From: Janibacter terrae NBRC 107853 | GTDB lineage: Bacteria > Actinomycetota > Actinomycetes > Actinomycetales > Dermatophilaceae | Length of the DNA stretch: 64,000 nucleotides | Assembly (NCBI RefSeq): GCF_001591405.1 | Contig: NZ_BCUV01000007.1 | Span: forward strand, 1,054,001-1,118,000 | Direction of reading: 5' to 3' | Shown here: positions 53,409 to 63,546 of the stretch, one piece after another | How positions within the stretch are numbered: position 1 is the stretch's first letter | How the letters are laid out: each line of letters opens with the position of its first letter | Notes under the pieces: model-generated | Seen by the model: the letters and a program-made list of their open reading frames with translations, nothing else | Database searches by the model: none | Told to the model about the DNA's origin: nothing | Program-made: the position numbers and the translations under genes

Positions 53409-53430
53409 GAACTGACCATAGAGTCAGTTC
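53409..53430. promoter_or_regulatory. Perfect palindrome, probable TetR operator
   Basis: GAACTGAC-CATAGA-GTCAGTTC, perfect 8-bp arms, lies 30 bp before the desaturase-like ATG and 42 bp before the TetR start. Length and spacing fit a TetR dimer site, so the regulator probably represses both divergent genes. Confidence 0.75.
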
Positions 53431-53471
53431 GGGTCGGTGACAAGATGTGCCGCACCACGACAGGAGGTTCG

Positions 53472-54074
53472 GTGAGCACGATCGGGACGAAGGGGGTCGC
53501 CCGCGCCGAGCGCAGGCGGCAGCTCGTGCAGGCCGCCGTCGAAGAGCTCGGCCGCAAGGGCTACGACGGCGCCTCGATGACCGACATCGCCGAGCGGGCC
53601 GGCGTGTCCAAGGCGATGGTGCACAACGTCTTCGGGTCCAAGGCCGACCTCGCGGCCGCCTGCCTCGAGGAGGTGGGGCCCCCGCTCGTCTCCTCGATCG
53701 CCGCGGCCCAGACGGCCAGTGACCCGGGCCGGCGGGCGCAGGAGACCTTCACCGCGATCTTCTCCGCGATGGCCGAGCACCGGCACGCCTGGGCCCTCAT
53801 CAACGACGAGACCCTGCCTGCCGGCTCCGCCGCCGCCGCGCTCGCCGTGGACCACCGGGTCCGGCTGCGCACGATGGGCACGGTCGGCACCCGCGACGTG
53901 CTCGCCGCGGCGGGGCTCGAGGACCCGCTCGACCACGACCTGCTCGACCACATCTGGGAGTCGATCGTCGACGCCGCGGTGACGTGGTGGCAGGAGCACG
54001 AGGACCACACCGCCGAGGACATGGCCGAGCGGCTCGCGCGTCTGCTGGCCGTCGTCACGCTGCCCCGTGGGTGA
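53472..54074 (+). CDS. TetR family transcriptional regulator
   Basis: A 200-residue TetR protein. The HTH is ARAERRRQLVQAAVEELGRKGYDGASMTDIAERAGVSKAMVHNVFGSKADL at residues 10-58, followed by a helical ligand domain. The GTG at 53472 has AGGAGG 5 bp upstream; the earlier ATG at 53445 lies within the control region. The ligand is probably a lipid or hydrophobic compound linked to the divergent desaturase-like gene. Confidence 0.9.
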   Translation: MSTIGTKGVARAERRRQLVQAAVEELGRKGYDGASMTDIAERAGVSKAMVHNVFGSKADLAAACLEEVGPPLVSSIAAAQTASDPGRRAQETFTAIFSAMAEHRHAWALINDETLPAGSAAAALAVDHRVRLRTMGTVGTRDVLAAAGLEDPLDHDLLDHIWESIVDAAVTWWQEHEDHTAEDMAERLARLLAVVTLPRG

Positions 54075-54075
54075 G

Positions 54076-54741
54076 TCAGGAGCTACCGGTCTGCCAGTGC
54101 GGCGCGTGCACGGGCTTGGACTCCGCTGACCCGCGCTGCCGCAGCCAGATCGAGGCGAAGACGATCGCCGCGACGGCGAGGAACTCCGACTGCCAGTTCT
54201 GGAAGGACTCGAACCAGAACTGGCTCGTGGTCACGTACGACAAAGCCCCGACGGGCTCGCCGCCGTGCTGGACCTGCTCCTCGCTGTAGGCCGCCGCCCC
54301 GCCGAGTGCGTGCAGGACGATGCTGAGCAGGAACCACGCGAGGAACCACAAGCCCAGGGAGTGCTCGTAGAGGCGCAGCAGCCACCCACCGCGACGCACC
54401 GGTCCCGGGGCGTCGGGGTCGTGCGCATGGTCGCGCGGGTCCTCGTCGCCCTCGAACCCTTCCAGGGGCTTGGACTCCGAGGATCCGACCGTGACGAGCT
54501 TGGCTGTCAGGAGCACGTACATCCCCATCTGCAAGAACTCGGATTCCCAGTTCTCGAAGGTCGCTTCGACCAAGTCGGGCGTCTTGAGGTAGCCCAGGAG
54601 CGATGTGCCCGGCTGGCCGTGCTCCATCTGCGTCTCGTTGTAGACGCTGGTGCCGGCGACGACCATGCCCACGAGGAAGATCACGAACAGGGCGAGGTTG
54701 GCCAGCAGCAGCGCGTGGTCACGAATCCATGATCGGCTCAT
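54076..54741 (-). CDS. DUF6766-like membrane protein with internal duplication
   Basis: About 221 residues. Two halves repeat the same pattern: an N-terminal helix, then ENWESEFLQMGMYVLLTAKLVTVGSSESKP near residue 62, and again QNWQSEFLAVAAIVFASIWLRQRGSAESKP near 185. A His/Asp linker (DPRDHAHDPDAPG) joins them, so four helices are predicted. I know DUF6766-type proteins only as domains of unknown function. The ATG at 54741 is used; a GTG six codons upstream is possible. It ends at the end of the TetR gene. Confidence 0.72.
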   Translation of the reverse strand: MSRSWIRDHALLLANLALFVIFLVGMVVAGTSVYNETQMEHGQPGTSLLGYLKTPDLVEATFENWESEFLQMGMYVLLTAKLVTVGSSESKPLEGFEGDEDPRDHAHDPDAPGPVRRGGWLLRLYEHSLGLWFLAWFLLSIVLHALGGAAAYSEEQVQHGGEPVGALSYVTTSQFWFESFQNWQSEFLAVAAIVFASIWLRQRGSAESKPVHAPHWQTGSS

Positions 54742-54793
54742 CCGGCCATGATGGTCCACTGCCTGCCAGATGCCCCGCCGAGGGCTTCGCGCG

Positions 54794-55669
54794 TCAGCTG
54801 CCCGCCATGCCCCACCGCACCAACCGGGTGGAGGTGTGACCCGCGGCGCGGGCGAGCGTGCGCCGACCGCCGCGGGTCGCCGGCAGGTCGAGCATCTCGC
54901 CCGCCCAGGGCGGCAGGACCGAGAGGGCGCCGGCGGCGATGAGGGCGTATCCGGGACGAGCAGCCAGCGGGAGGGGCGGCTCGCGCAGGAGGAAGGTCGC
55001 CGCGTCCCGGGCCGCTTCGGTCACGACGAGCTCGGGCCGGTAGTCGGCGAGCTGGACCTCGAGCTCGGCCACCGACATCGGCAGGTCGCGGGCGCCGAGG
55101 CGGAGCGCCGGGACCGCGGTCTGGGCGACGTAGGTGTCCTCCTCCTCGACGGTGAGGGGCCGCGCCCCGAAGAGCTGGTGCGCGCGCAGGAAGCACCACA
55201 CCTCCGCCACGTGCACCCAGCGCAGCAGGTGCGGGTCGTCCGCGGCGTACGGGACGCCCAGGTCGCTCGTGCCGCGCACGCGCGCGTGGACCGCCCGCAC
55301 GACGTCGATCGCCTGCTCGGCGTGCTCGACCGTGCCGTACGTGGTCGTCGCGAGGTAGTGGCTGGTGCGCTGCAGCCGGCCCCACGGGTCGCCGCGGAAC
55401 CCGCTGTGCCCGGCGACGCCCGCCATCGCCGAGGGGTGCAGCGACTGCAGCAGCAGGGCGGCGACACCCCCGGTGAACATCGACGCGTCCCCGTGGACCC
55501 GCCAGATCGGGTCCTCGCGGGTGAACCAGCGCGGCCCGGGGGTGTCCCAGATGCGGGCTGCGGCCTCGTGCGCGTCGGGGCCCGCGACCCGGCTGCGCAG
55601 CGCCGTGGCCAGACGTCGCTGCGCAGCGCCGACCGTCCGTGCGGTGAGGGTGCGGGGATCCGGGGCCAC
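54794..55669 (-). CDS. Oxygenase MpaB family protein (DUF2236)
   Basis: A 291-residue protein. VHGDASMFTGGVAALLLQSLHPSAMAGVAGHSGFRGDPWGRLQRT near residue 57 and DDPHLLRWVHVAEVWCFLRAHQLFG near 140 are the blocks of the MpaB / latex-clearing-oxygenase-related family, with conserved His residues that bind haem b in studied members. Substrate is unknown. The start is a GTG giving MAPDPRTLTARTVGAAQRR. It is divergent from the SRPBCC gene. Confidence 0.83.
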   Translation of the reverse strand: MAPDPRTLTARTVGAAQRRLATALRSRVAGPDAHEAAARIWDTPGPRWFTREDPIWRVHGDASMFTGGVAALLLQSLHPSAMAGVAGHSGFRGDPWGRLQRTSHYLATTTYGTVEHAEQAIDVVRAVHARVRGTSDLGVPYAADDPHLLRWVHVAEVWCFLRAHQLFGARPLTVEEEDTYVAQTAVPALRLGARDLPMSVAELEVQLADYRPELVVTEAARDAATFLLREPPLPLAARPGYALIAAGALSVLPPWAGEMLDLPATRGGRRTLARAAGHTSTRLVRWGMAGS

Positions 55670-55734
55670 TCACTCAGCCTACGGTCGCCCGGTCGGCCGT
55701 AGTGTCGACGCATGGCCACCCGTGCAGGTCGAGG

Positions 55735-56136
55735 ATGACGAGCGGTCCGGGGCGCCCCCTTCGCGTCCGGGCGGACGGCTCCGCGGCCGTCGACGAGGTG
55801 TGGCGCAGGTACACGACGCCCGCCCTGTGGGCCGGCTGGGCACCGCAGATCCGGGGCGTCGACCACCCGCCCGGACGCATCACCGCCGGTGGCGAAGGGG
55901 TCGTGCGCGGCCCGCTCGGGCTCCGCGTCCCCTTCGTCGTGGAGGCGGTCGACGACGAGGCGCTGCGCTGGGTCTGGATGCCCGGGCCGGCCCCGCTCCG
56001 GGTGCGGATGCGCCACGGCGTCGACGCAGGACGAAGGGGGAGCAGCGCGTGGGTCGAGATCGCGGCGCCGCGGCCGCTCGCGCTCGCCTATGCGCCGATC
56101 GCGCGGATGGCGCTGCGACGACTCGTGCGAGCGTGA
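55735..56136 (+). CDS. SRPBCC family protein
   Basis: A 133-residue START/Bet v1-like fold protein that would bind a hydrophobic ligand. The ATG at 55735 is preceded by GGTCGAGG; ADGSAAVDEVWRRYTTPALWAGWAPQIRGVDHPPG near residue 13 and LRWVWMPGPAPLRVRMRHGV near 78 fit the family. Lower conservation than typical, so the call rests on the pattern of W and hydrophobic strands. Confidence 0.7.
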   Translation: MTSGPGRPLRVRADGSAAVDEVWRRYTTPALWAGWAPQIRGVDHPPGRITAGGEGVVRGPLGLRVPFVVEAVDDEALRWVWMPGPAPLRVRMRHGVDAGRRGSSAWVEIAAPRPLALAYAPIARMALRRLVRA

Positions 56137-56145
56137 CGAACGAGG

Positions 56146-56757
56146 TCACTCACCGTCTGCCGGCTCCGCGCCCCACAGGACGGTCACGTCGGTGTAGCCG
56201 AGCCCGCCGAGCAGGTCGTCGAGCATCGCGCTCGTGTTCTTCTTGGCCTGCTCGACGAGCTTGTCCTCCGCGCTGGCGGCGGCGGTGATCTGCTCGACGG
56301 CCTTGATCTGCGCTTTGCGCTCGCGGTCGGAGCCCTTGAACTTCGTGATCAGTCCTCGCTCGTGCGTGAAGACCTTGCTCTCCTCGAGATCGAGAGAGGG
56401 CTTGCTCAGGCTCGGCTCCGGCAGACGGATGGTGGCCGACGTGCGGTCTGCTGTCGTGGTGATCGCGTCCTCGTCCAGGCCGCCGAAGTCCACGGCGACG
56501 TCGACGTTGCCCTTGCCCACGTAGACGAGGCGGTCGCCGGTGAGGAAGTCAGGGACGCGCGAGTCGTCCTCGAGGAGGACGACGGTCTCGTAGTACCCGC
56601 TCACGGCGTGGAACTCGCTCATGTCGGTCAACGACTGGAGGACCGTCCTGCTGGCCGGCTCCTCTTCAGGGGTGAAGGGGTTGAGCGCTGGCCGCCACAG
56701 GACCAGGGCGAGCGCGCCGACGAGGACCAGCACGACGAGGCTCAGGAAGCGGCGCAT
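56146..56757 (-). CDS. DUF4230 family protein, secreted or anchored
   Basis: A 203-residue protein: one N-terminal hydrophobic helix (LSLVVLVLVGALALVLW), then an extracytoplasmic DUF4230 domain with SRTVLQSLTDMSEFHAVSGYYETVV near residue 35 and YVGKGNVDVAVDFGGLDEDAI near 78. The C-terminal third is charged and helical (RERKAQIKAVEQITAAASAEDKLVEQAKKN). Function is unknown. The ATG at 56757 gives MRRFLSLVVLVL; upstream sequence is the intergenic region facing the LOG gene. Confidence 0.82.
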   Translation of the reverse strand: MRRFLSLVVLVLVGALALVLWRPALNPFTPEEEPASRTVLQSLTDMSEFHAVSGYYETVVLLEDDSRVPDFLTGDRLVYVGKGNVDVAVDFGGLDEDAITTTADRTSATIRLPEPSLSKPSLDLEESKVFTHERGLITKFKGSDRERKAQIKAVEQITAAASAEDKLVEQAKKNTSAMLDDLLGGLGYTDVTVLWGAEPADGE

Positions 56758-56805
56758 GAGCGGAGAGTAGCCGTGCGCGCAGACAGGGCCGCATAGGGTC
56801 GACGG

Positions 56806-57381
56806 GTGATCGAGCGACTGACCTGCTTCTGCGGTTCCACCCCCGGCAACGACCCCGGGTGGGTCGAGCTTGCGCACGCGGTCGGGTCCGACCTCGCCGG
56901 GCGCGGCATCGGCGTGGTCTACGGCGCGGGCGGGTCCGGCCTCATGGGCGCGCTCGCACAGGGTGCGCTCGACGCAGGGGGAGAGGTCATCGGTGTGATC
57001 CCCTCCTTCATGGTGGAGCGCGAGTGGGGCCGCGACGACCTCACCGAGGTGCACGTCGTCGAGACGATGCACGAGCGCAAGGCGCTCATGGCGGACCTGA
57101 CGAGCGCCTTCCTCGCGCTGCCCGGCGGGATGGGCACGCTCGAGGAGATCTTCGAGGTGTGGACCTGGCGGCAGATCGGTCTGCTCGACAAGCCGGTGGG
57201 CTTCCTCGATGTCGACGGCTTCTGGACGCCGCTGCTGGACTCCCTTCGCGGCATCTCGCAGGCCGGGTTCATGTCGCCGGCGAGCCTGGACGACATCGTC
57301 GTGGCGCCCGACCTGGACTCCGCCCTCGAGGAGCTGGAGGCCCGCGGGGTCGGGACCCGGGTGCTCCGGTCGCTCACCTGA
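56806..57381 (+). CDS. LOG family protein (TIGR00730-type)
   Basis: A 191-residue Rossmann protein. [12 protein letters not shown] near residue 9, [22 protein letters not shown] near 38, and the hallmark [20 protein letters not shown] near 105 define the LOG/YgdH family, which releases cytokinin bases or cleaves nucleoside monophosphates (PpnN-like). The start GTG gives [10 protein letters not shown]. It is 24 bp ahead of fumC on the same strand. Confidence 0.92.
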   Translation: MIERLTCFCGSTPGNDPGWVELAHAVGSDLAGRGIGVVYGAGGSGLMGALAQGALDAGGEVIGVIPSFMVEREWGRDDLTEVHVVETMHERKALMADLTSAFLALPGGMGTLEEIFEVWTWRQIGLLDKPVGFLDVDGFWTPLLDSLRGISQAGFMSPASLDDIVVAPDLDSALEELEARGVGTRVLRSLT

Positions 57382-57404
57382 GCGCTCCGAGTAGCGTTGG
57401 CCCC

Positions 57405-58808
<1,404 letters not shown>

Positions 58809-58823
58809 CGCCCAGCCGGCAGC

Positions 58824-58864
58824 ACGAAGGGGAGGGGAGACGCGTCGTCTCCCCTCCCCTTCGT
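58824..58864. terminator. Hairpin terminator after fumC
   Basis: Perfect 19-bp arms (58824-58842 and 58846-58864) around a CGT loop, beginning ACGAAGGGGAGGGGAGACG. It starts 15 bp past the fumC stop. Both arms contain the CGAAGGGG octamer. Confidence 0.75.
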
Positions 58865-58929
58865 CGTGGACGGGCCCAGACGTCCTGACCGACCGCACGC
58901 GGACGACGTGCTCCGCTGAGCAAGACTTT

Positions 58930-58992
58930 CCCGGGGTTCGCAAGGGTTTCAAACTCTTGCGAACCCGGGGATTATCGGGTCACCCGAGAATC
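58930..58992. repeat. Hairpin repeat, family 3, second copy
   Basis: CCCGGGGTTCGCAAG at 58930 pairs with CTTGCGAACCCGGGG at about 58956-58970, and TTATCGGGTCACCCGAGAATC follows (58972-58992). Inverted, this is the same composite as 19005-19070: the GCAAGAGTTTGAAAC core and the GATTCTCGGGT-ACCCGATAA block. It lies between the fumC terminator and the convergent TPR gene. Confidence 0.75.
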
Positions 58993-59010
58993 GTGGGACA
59001 CGTGGGGCGC

Positions 59011-59427
59011 TCAGAAGCCCTCGTCAGCCACCTCGGCGGCAGCGTCCGCCGGCGTCGCGTAGTCACCGAGCAGCTCGGCGAGGCGAAGGGGGCCGCGCGC
59101 CTCGTCGTGCCGCCCGGCCCGCTGGAGGGTGCGGCCGAGCAGCAGGTGCGCGTAGGCGTCGTCGGGGGCCTCGACGAGGACCTGGCGGCAGGCGGACTCG
59201 GCCCGCCCGAGCTGCGCGGAGTGGAAGTAGGCGCGGGCGAGCAGCAGGTGCAGCTCGGCCGTGCCGTGGCCGATCGGGTCCGCGTCGCCACCGGCGCGCG
59301 CCGCGGCGAGGTCGATGAGGAAGTCCTCGAGCTCGCGAGCGGCATCGGTGTACCGGGCGGCATCGAAGGCGTGCTTCGCGCGCTCGTACCGCTCGAAGCC
59401 GTAGAGGGTGTCGTTGCGCGTCATCAT
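59011..59427 (-). CDS. Small tetratricopeptide-repeat protein
   Basis: A 138-residue TPR protein with three helix pairs: YERAKHAFDAARYTDAARELEDFL, AELHLLLARAYFHSAQLGRAESACRQVLVEAP, and AYAHLLLGRTLQRAGRHDEARGPLRLAEL. A protein-protein adaptor; partner not evident. It starts with two consecutive ATGs. It lies 37 bp downstream of the nucleosidase on the same strand. Confidence 0.83.
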   Translation of the reverse strand: MMTRNDTLYGFERYERAKHAFDAARYTDAARELEDFLIDLAAARAGGDADPIGHGTAELHLLLARAYFHSAQLGRAESACRQVLVEAPDDAYAHLLLGRTLQRAGRHDEARGPLRLAELLGDYATPADAAAEVADEGF

Positions 59428-59464
59428 GTGGTGCTCAACCCCGACGAGTCGAGAACCATTCCCA

Positions 59465-60013
59465 TCACCCGGCGAAGTCGGCCAGCCACGCCGCGAGCTC
59501 GCGCGCGCACCCGTCGACGGCCGCCGACCAGTCGTGCGCGGTCTCGTCGGCGTTGTCGCTCACCATCTTCACGAGATGGACCGGGACGCCGAGCTCCTGG
59601 CAGGCGAGGGCGATCGCGTAGCCCTCCATGTCGACGAGGTGGGCCTGCTCGGCGAGCCGGTCGCGGACCGCGGGGTCGGTGACGAAGAGGTCCCCGCTCG
59701 CGAGCGTCGTCGGGTGAGCGGGGTCCAGCTCGAGCCGCTCCCGCGGGTCGAGGCCGAGCCGGCGGATCGGCTCGGCCGACAGGTCGTGGTTGAGCACCGT
59801 GCCGATCTCGTGGAGCCCGGTGACGTCCGGGCGCAGCGCACCGGCGGTCCCGATGTTGACGACGACGAGGTCCTCGCGGTGCGGGTGCTCGCAGACCGCA
59901 CGGGTCACGGCGACCGCCGCGAGGCTCTTGCCGACGCCGGTGAGGAGGACCTCGACGTCCTCGGGGACGTGGGCGGCCTCGGCCGCGATCGCGGCGACGA
60001 CGAGCAGGTGCAT
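59465..60013 (-). CDS. Purine-nucleosidase family protein (MTAN/futalosine hydrolase-like)
   Basis: A 182-residue nucleosidase of the PNP/UDP-1 superfamily. TGVGKSLAAVAVTRAV near residue 26, VVNIGTAGALRPDVTGLHEIG near 50 and VDMEGYAIALACQELGVPVHLVKMVSDNADE near 128 are the sugar- and base-binding blocks, with the MEGYA signature and catalytic Asp. It would cleave 5'-methylthioadenosine, S-adenosylhomocysteine or futalosine; shorter than typical MTAN. Divergent from the amidohydrolase. Confidence 0.85.
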   Translation of the reverse strand: MHLLVVAAIAAEAAHVPEDVEVLLTGVGKSLAAVAVTRAVCEHPHREDLVVVNIGTAGALRPDVTGLHEIGTVLNHDLSAEPIRRLGLDPRERLELDPAHPTTLASGDLFVTDPAVRDRLAEQAHLVDMEGYAIALACQELGVPVHLVKMVSDNADETAHDWSAAVDGCARELAAWLADFAG

Positions 60014-60045
60014 GGCGCCACGGTAACCGTCGTAGGGTGCCGGGC

Positions 60046-61548
60046 ATGACCCCCTTCGCCCCGCACGCGCTGCTCACCGGCGCCCGGCTGCGACCCGGCG
60101 CCTCGCCCGTCGACATCCGGATGGACGCAGGGCGGATCGTGGAGATCGGCGCCGGTCTCGCCGCCCGCGGCGCGGCCGTGCACGACGCCGGGGGAGCGCT
60201 GGTGATCCCGGGTCTGTGGGACGGTCACGTGCACTTCGGCCAGTGGCCCGCGATGGCGCGAAGGGTGGACGTCTCGGACACCGAGAGCCCGGACGAGGTC
60301 ACCGCGAGGGTCGCGCGACACCTCGCGGCGGAGCGTCCGGCGCCGGGCGCGGTCGTGCAGGGCTTCGGGTGGCGGGTGGCCGGCTGGGACCGGCTGCCGA
60401 GCACCGCGGAGCTGGACGCCGTCGTCGGCGACCGACCGGTCATCCTCATCAGCGGTGACTGCCACGCGGGCTGGCTGAGCAGCGCCGCCTTCCGCGCGCT
60501 CGGGCTGCCGGTGCGCGAGGGCCACCTCGACGAGGACGACTGGTTCCCCATCTACTCGCGCCTCGCGGACCTGCCGGAGGACCCGGCCGTCGTGCGCGCC
60601 AGCCTCGACGGCGCGATGCGAGCGGCCGCGGCGAAGGGGGTTGTCGGCGTCGCCGACATGGAGTTCGAGACCGGTCGCCTGGAGTGGCCGGCCCGCACGG
60701 CGGCGGGGCTCGACCTGCTGCGGGTGCGCACGTGCACGTACCCGGAGGGGCTCGACGACGCGATCGCCGCCGGTGCCCGCACCGGTGACGTCCTCGACGC
60801 CACCGGCCTGGTGACGATGGGTCCGCTCAAGGTCATCACGGACGGCTCCCTCAACACCCGCACCGCGTGGTGCTGCGAGCCCTTCGTCACCGACGACGAC
60901 CTCGGCGACCCACGGGGCAAGCGCAATGTCGACCCCGAGGAGCTGACCGCGATGCTCGCCCGGGCACATGCCCACGGCCTCGACGGGGCCGTGCACGCCA
61001 TCGGCGACGCGGCCCTGCTCGACGCCCTCGACGCCTACGCGGCCAGCGGCGCCCGCGGCAGCATCGAGCACGCCCAGCTCGTGCGGATGGAGGCGCTCGG
61101 CCGCTTCGCCGAGCTCGGGATCGTCGCCAGCGTGCAGCCGGCCCACCTGCTCGACGACCGCGACTCGACGGAGGCCCTGTGGCCCGACCGGCTGGAGCGC
61201 TGCTTCGCCCTGCGGTCGATGGTGGACGCGGGGATCCCCCTTCGCCTGGGCTCGGACGCGCCCGTCGCGCCGCTCGACCCGTGGCTGGCCATGTCGGCCG
61301 CCGTCCACCGCAGCGCCGACGAGCGCGAGCCGTGGGCTCCCGAGCAGGCGATCACCCCGCGCGAGGCCCTGCTCGCCTCGACGGACGGAGTGGCCGAGCC
61401 GGCCGTCGGGGGCCCGGCCGACCTCGCGCTCGTCGACGACGGCGCCCGCCCCGCCGGCCTGTCCGGCACCGCCGAGCAGGCCGCGCTGCTGCGCACGACC
61501 CGGGTCCTCGCGACCTTCGTCGCCGGGCGCCTGACCCACTCCGCCTGA
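60046..61548 (+). CDS. Amidohydrolase family 3 protein (YtcJ-like)
   Basis: A 500-residue metal-dependent hydrolase. VIPGLWDGHVHFGQWPAMA near residue 50 is the HxH metal motif; GPLKVITDGSLNTRTAWC near 262 and GSDAPVAPLDPWLAM near 404 with the final Asp complete the site. The family includes exoenzyme regulators and N-acyl hydrolases; substrate unknown. An in-frame GTG three codons earlier is the only alternative start near. Two hairpin repeats follow. Confidence 0.86.
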   Translation: MTPFAPHALLTGARLRPGASPVDIRMDAGRIVEIGAGLAARGAAVHDAGGALVIPGLWDGHVHFGQWPAMARRVDVSDTESPDEVTARVARHLAAERPAPGAVVQGFGWRVAGWDRLPSTAELDAVVGDRPVILISGDCHAGWLSSAAFRALGLPVREGHLDEDDWFPIYSRLADLPEDPAVVRASLDGAMRAAAAKGVVGVADMEFETGRLEWPARTAAGLDLLRVRTCTYPEGLDDAIAAGARTGDVLDATGLVTMGPLKVITDGSLNTRTAWCCEPFVTDDDLGDPRGKRNVDPEELTAMLARAHAHGLDGAVHAIGDAALLDALDAYAASGARGSIEHAQLVRMEALGRFAELGIVASVQPAHLLDDRDSTEALWPDRLERCFALRSMVDAGIPLRLGSDAPVAPLDPWLAMSAAVHRSADEREPWAPEQAITPREALLASTDGVAEPAVGGPADLALVDDGARPAGLSGTAEQAALLRTTRVLATFVAGRLTHSA

Positions 61549-61578
61549 TCCGGCGGCGCCCGCCCTGACCCGAGACGC

Positions 61579-61641
61579 TGCATTCCCCTAGGGCAATGCA
61601 GACGAGCGGTCGCCGACCTGCGCATTGCCCTAGGGGAATGC
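61579..61641. repeat. Hairpin repeat, family 2, inverted pair
   Basis: GCATTCCCCTAGGGCAATGC (61580-61599) and GCATTGCCCTAGGGGAATGC (61622-61641) are perfect inverted copies separated by AGACGAGCGGTCGCCG... The 20-mer is the one duplicated inside selB, and GACGAGCGGTC matches the selB linker. Between the amidohydrolase and the DUF294 protein, it may also stop transcription. Confidence 0.85.
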
Positions 61642-61668
61642 GGGGGACCGGGCTGCCACCATGGGGGC

Positions 61669-63546
61669 ATGGCCGAGACCGAGCTGACCGAGGTCGTCGA
61701 CTTCCTCGCGCAGCACGCCCCCTTCGACGCGCTGCCGGACCGGGTGCGCCGGGACCTGGCGCGCCGCCTGAGGGTCCGCTACCACCGCCGCGGCAGCCAC
61801 CTCATCACCGTGGGGCGGGACAGCGACGAGCTCATCATCATCCGCTCGGGAGCCGTCGAGACCCGCGACGCGGAAGGACGGCTCGTCAGCCGCGGCGCCG
61901 AGGGGTGGGCCAGCGGCTCGACGACCCTCGTGGGCAGCAACCCGTCGCGCTTCGACGTCGTCGCCATCGAGGACACGCTCGGCCTGCACATGCCGGCGGA
62001 GGTCTTCCACGAGCTGCGCCGTGAGCAGCCGCGCTTCGCCGACCACTTCGAGGTGCAGCGGGCGGGCCTGCTGCGCGCAGCGGCCACGGCGGTCGCGACG
62101 AGTCGGCACGGCGAGGCGATCATGCGCACCTCCGCCCGTGACCTGGTCCACCGCGCCCCCATCACCGTCGGGTCGGGGACGGGCATCGCGCAGGCGGCGG
62201 GCGTCATGACGGACGAAGGGGTCTCCAGCCTCCTCGTCGTCGACGACGACGTGCTCGTCGGCATCCTCACCGACCGGGACCTGCGGCGCCGGGTGGTCGC
62301 CGCCGGGGTCGACCCGGCGCGTCCGGTGCGCGAGGTGATGACGCGCGAGCCGATCGTCGCGCCCGTCGACGCCCCGGCGCTGGAGATGCTCCTGACGATG
62401 ACGCGGGCCAACGTCCACCACCTGCCGGTCGTCGAGGGGCGCCGCCCGGTCGGCGTGGTCACCGCCACCGACCTCATGCGGCTCGAGCGCGCCAACGCCG
62501 TGCACATCGTCGGCGAGGTGACCAAGCAGCCCGACGTCGACGGGGTCGTCGCGATCGCTGCCCGCACACCGAGGCTCGTGCAGCAGCTGCTCGAGCAGGA
62601 CGTGAGCGCCGACGGCATCACCCGGGTCGTCACCTCGGTCGGCGACGCGGTGGAGCGCCGCCTCATCGCCCTCGCCCACGAGGACCTCGCCTCCCGTGGG
62701 CTCGGCCCCGCGCCCCGGATGTGCTGGATGGTCCTCGGCTCCCGCGCCCGGCACGAGCAGGCCCTCGGCAGCGACCAGGACCACGCGGTGATCATCGCCG
62801 ACGACGCCCCGGAGGGTGCCGAGGAGTACGTCGCCGCCTTGGCCGCGCAGGTGGTGGCGGGGCTCGAGGCGGCCGGGCACCCGCGCTGCCCCGGTGACGT
62901 CATGGCGACGAACCCCCGCTGGCACCAACGACTCTCGGGCTGGCGCGCCGAGTTCCGCCAGTGGCTCGACGAACCGGTCCCCGATGCCGTGCTCGGCGCC
63001 AGCATCTTCTTCGACTCCCGACCGCTGGCCGGCGACCACGAGCTGCACGCCCGCCTCGTCGAGGGGGTCGCCGCCCGGGTGCCGCAGGCCCGCAACCTCC
63101 TCGCGCACCTGGCCGCCCAGGCCGTGGCCAACGAACCCCCGCTCGGGTTCTTCCGCGGCTTCGTCCTCGCCCGCAGCGGGGAGCACAAGGACATGCTCGA
63201 CCTCAAGCGCGGCGGCGTCGGGGCGATCGTCGACCTCGCCCGCGTCCACGCGCTGGGCTCGGGCCTGACCGTCGTCAACACTCGCGCCCGGCTGCGCGCC
63301 GTGGCCGGGCCCGGCGGGCTCTCCCCGGAGACGGCGGAGGGCCTCGTCGACGCGCTCGAGTTCATCTCGCACGTGCGTCTGGCCCACCAGTCCCGAAGGG
63401 AGGTCGCCGGGCTCCGCCCGACGTCCTGGCTCTCCCCGGACGAGCTGACGACCTTCGAGCGCCGCGCGCTGCGCGAGGCCTTCCACATCGTCCGCGAGGC
63501 CCAGCGGGGCCTGGCGCAGCGTCACCCCGGGCAGCACCTCGCATGA
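61669..63546 (+). CDS. cNMP-binding, CBS, DUF294 nucleotidyltransferase-like protein
   Basis: A 625-residue multidomain signalling protein: cyclic-nucleotide-binding-like domain (residues 1-140), two CBS repeats (about 150-280: VMTDEGVSSLLVVDDDVLVGILTDRDLRRR; VMTREPIVAP...VVTATDLMRL), the DUF294 nucleotidyltransferase (LGSRARHEQALGSDQDHAVI near 362, with the GS and DxD metal residues) and a helical DUF294 C-terminal domain. It probably senses nucleotides and modifies a partner. It is coupled (ATGA) to the exonuclease, a pairing common in bacteria. Confidence 0.88.
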   Translation: MAETELTEVVDFLAQHAPFDALPDRVRRDLARRLRVRYHRRGSHLITVGRDSDELIIIRSGAVETRDAEGRLVSRGAEGWASGSTTLVGSNPSRFDVVAIEDTLGLHMPAEVFHELRREQPRFADHFEVQRAGLLRAAATAVATSRHGEAIMRTSARDLVHRAPITVGSGTGIAQAAGVMTDEGVSSLLVVDDDVLVGILTDRDLRRRVVAAGVDPARPVREVMTREPIVAPVDAPALEMLLTMTRANVHHLPVVEGRRPVGVVTATDLMRLERANAVHIVGEVTKQPDVDGVVAIAARTPRLVQQLLEQDVSADGITRVVTSVGDAVERRLIALAHEDLASRGLGPAPRMCWMVLGSRARHEQALGSDQDHAVIIADDAPEGAEEYVAALAAQVVAGLEAAGHPRCPGDVMATNPRWHQRLSGWRAEFRQWLDEPVPDAVLGASIFFDSRPLAGDHELHARLVEGVAARVPQARNLLAHLAAQAVANEPPLGFFRGFVLARSGEHKDMLDLKRGGVGAIVDLARVHALGSGLTVVNTRARLRAVAGPGGLSPETAEGLVDALEFISHVRLAHQSRREVAGLRPTSWLSPDELTTFERRALREAFHIVREAQRGLAQRHPGQHLA

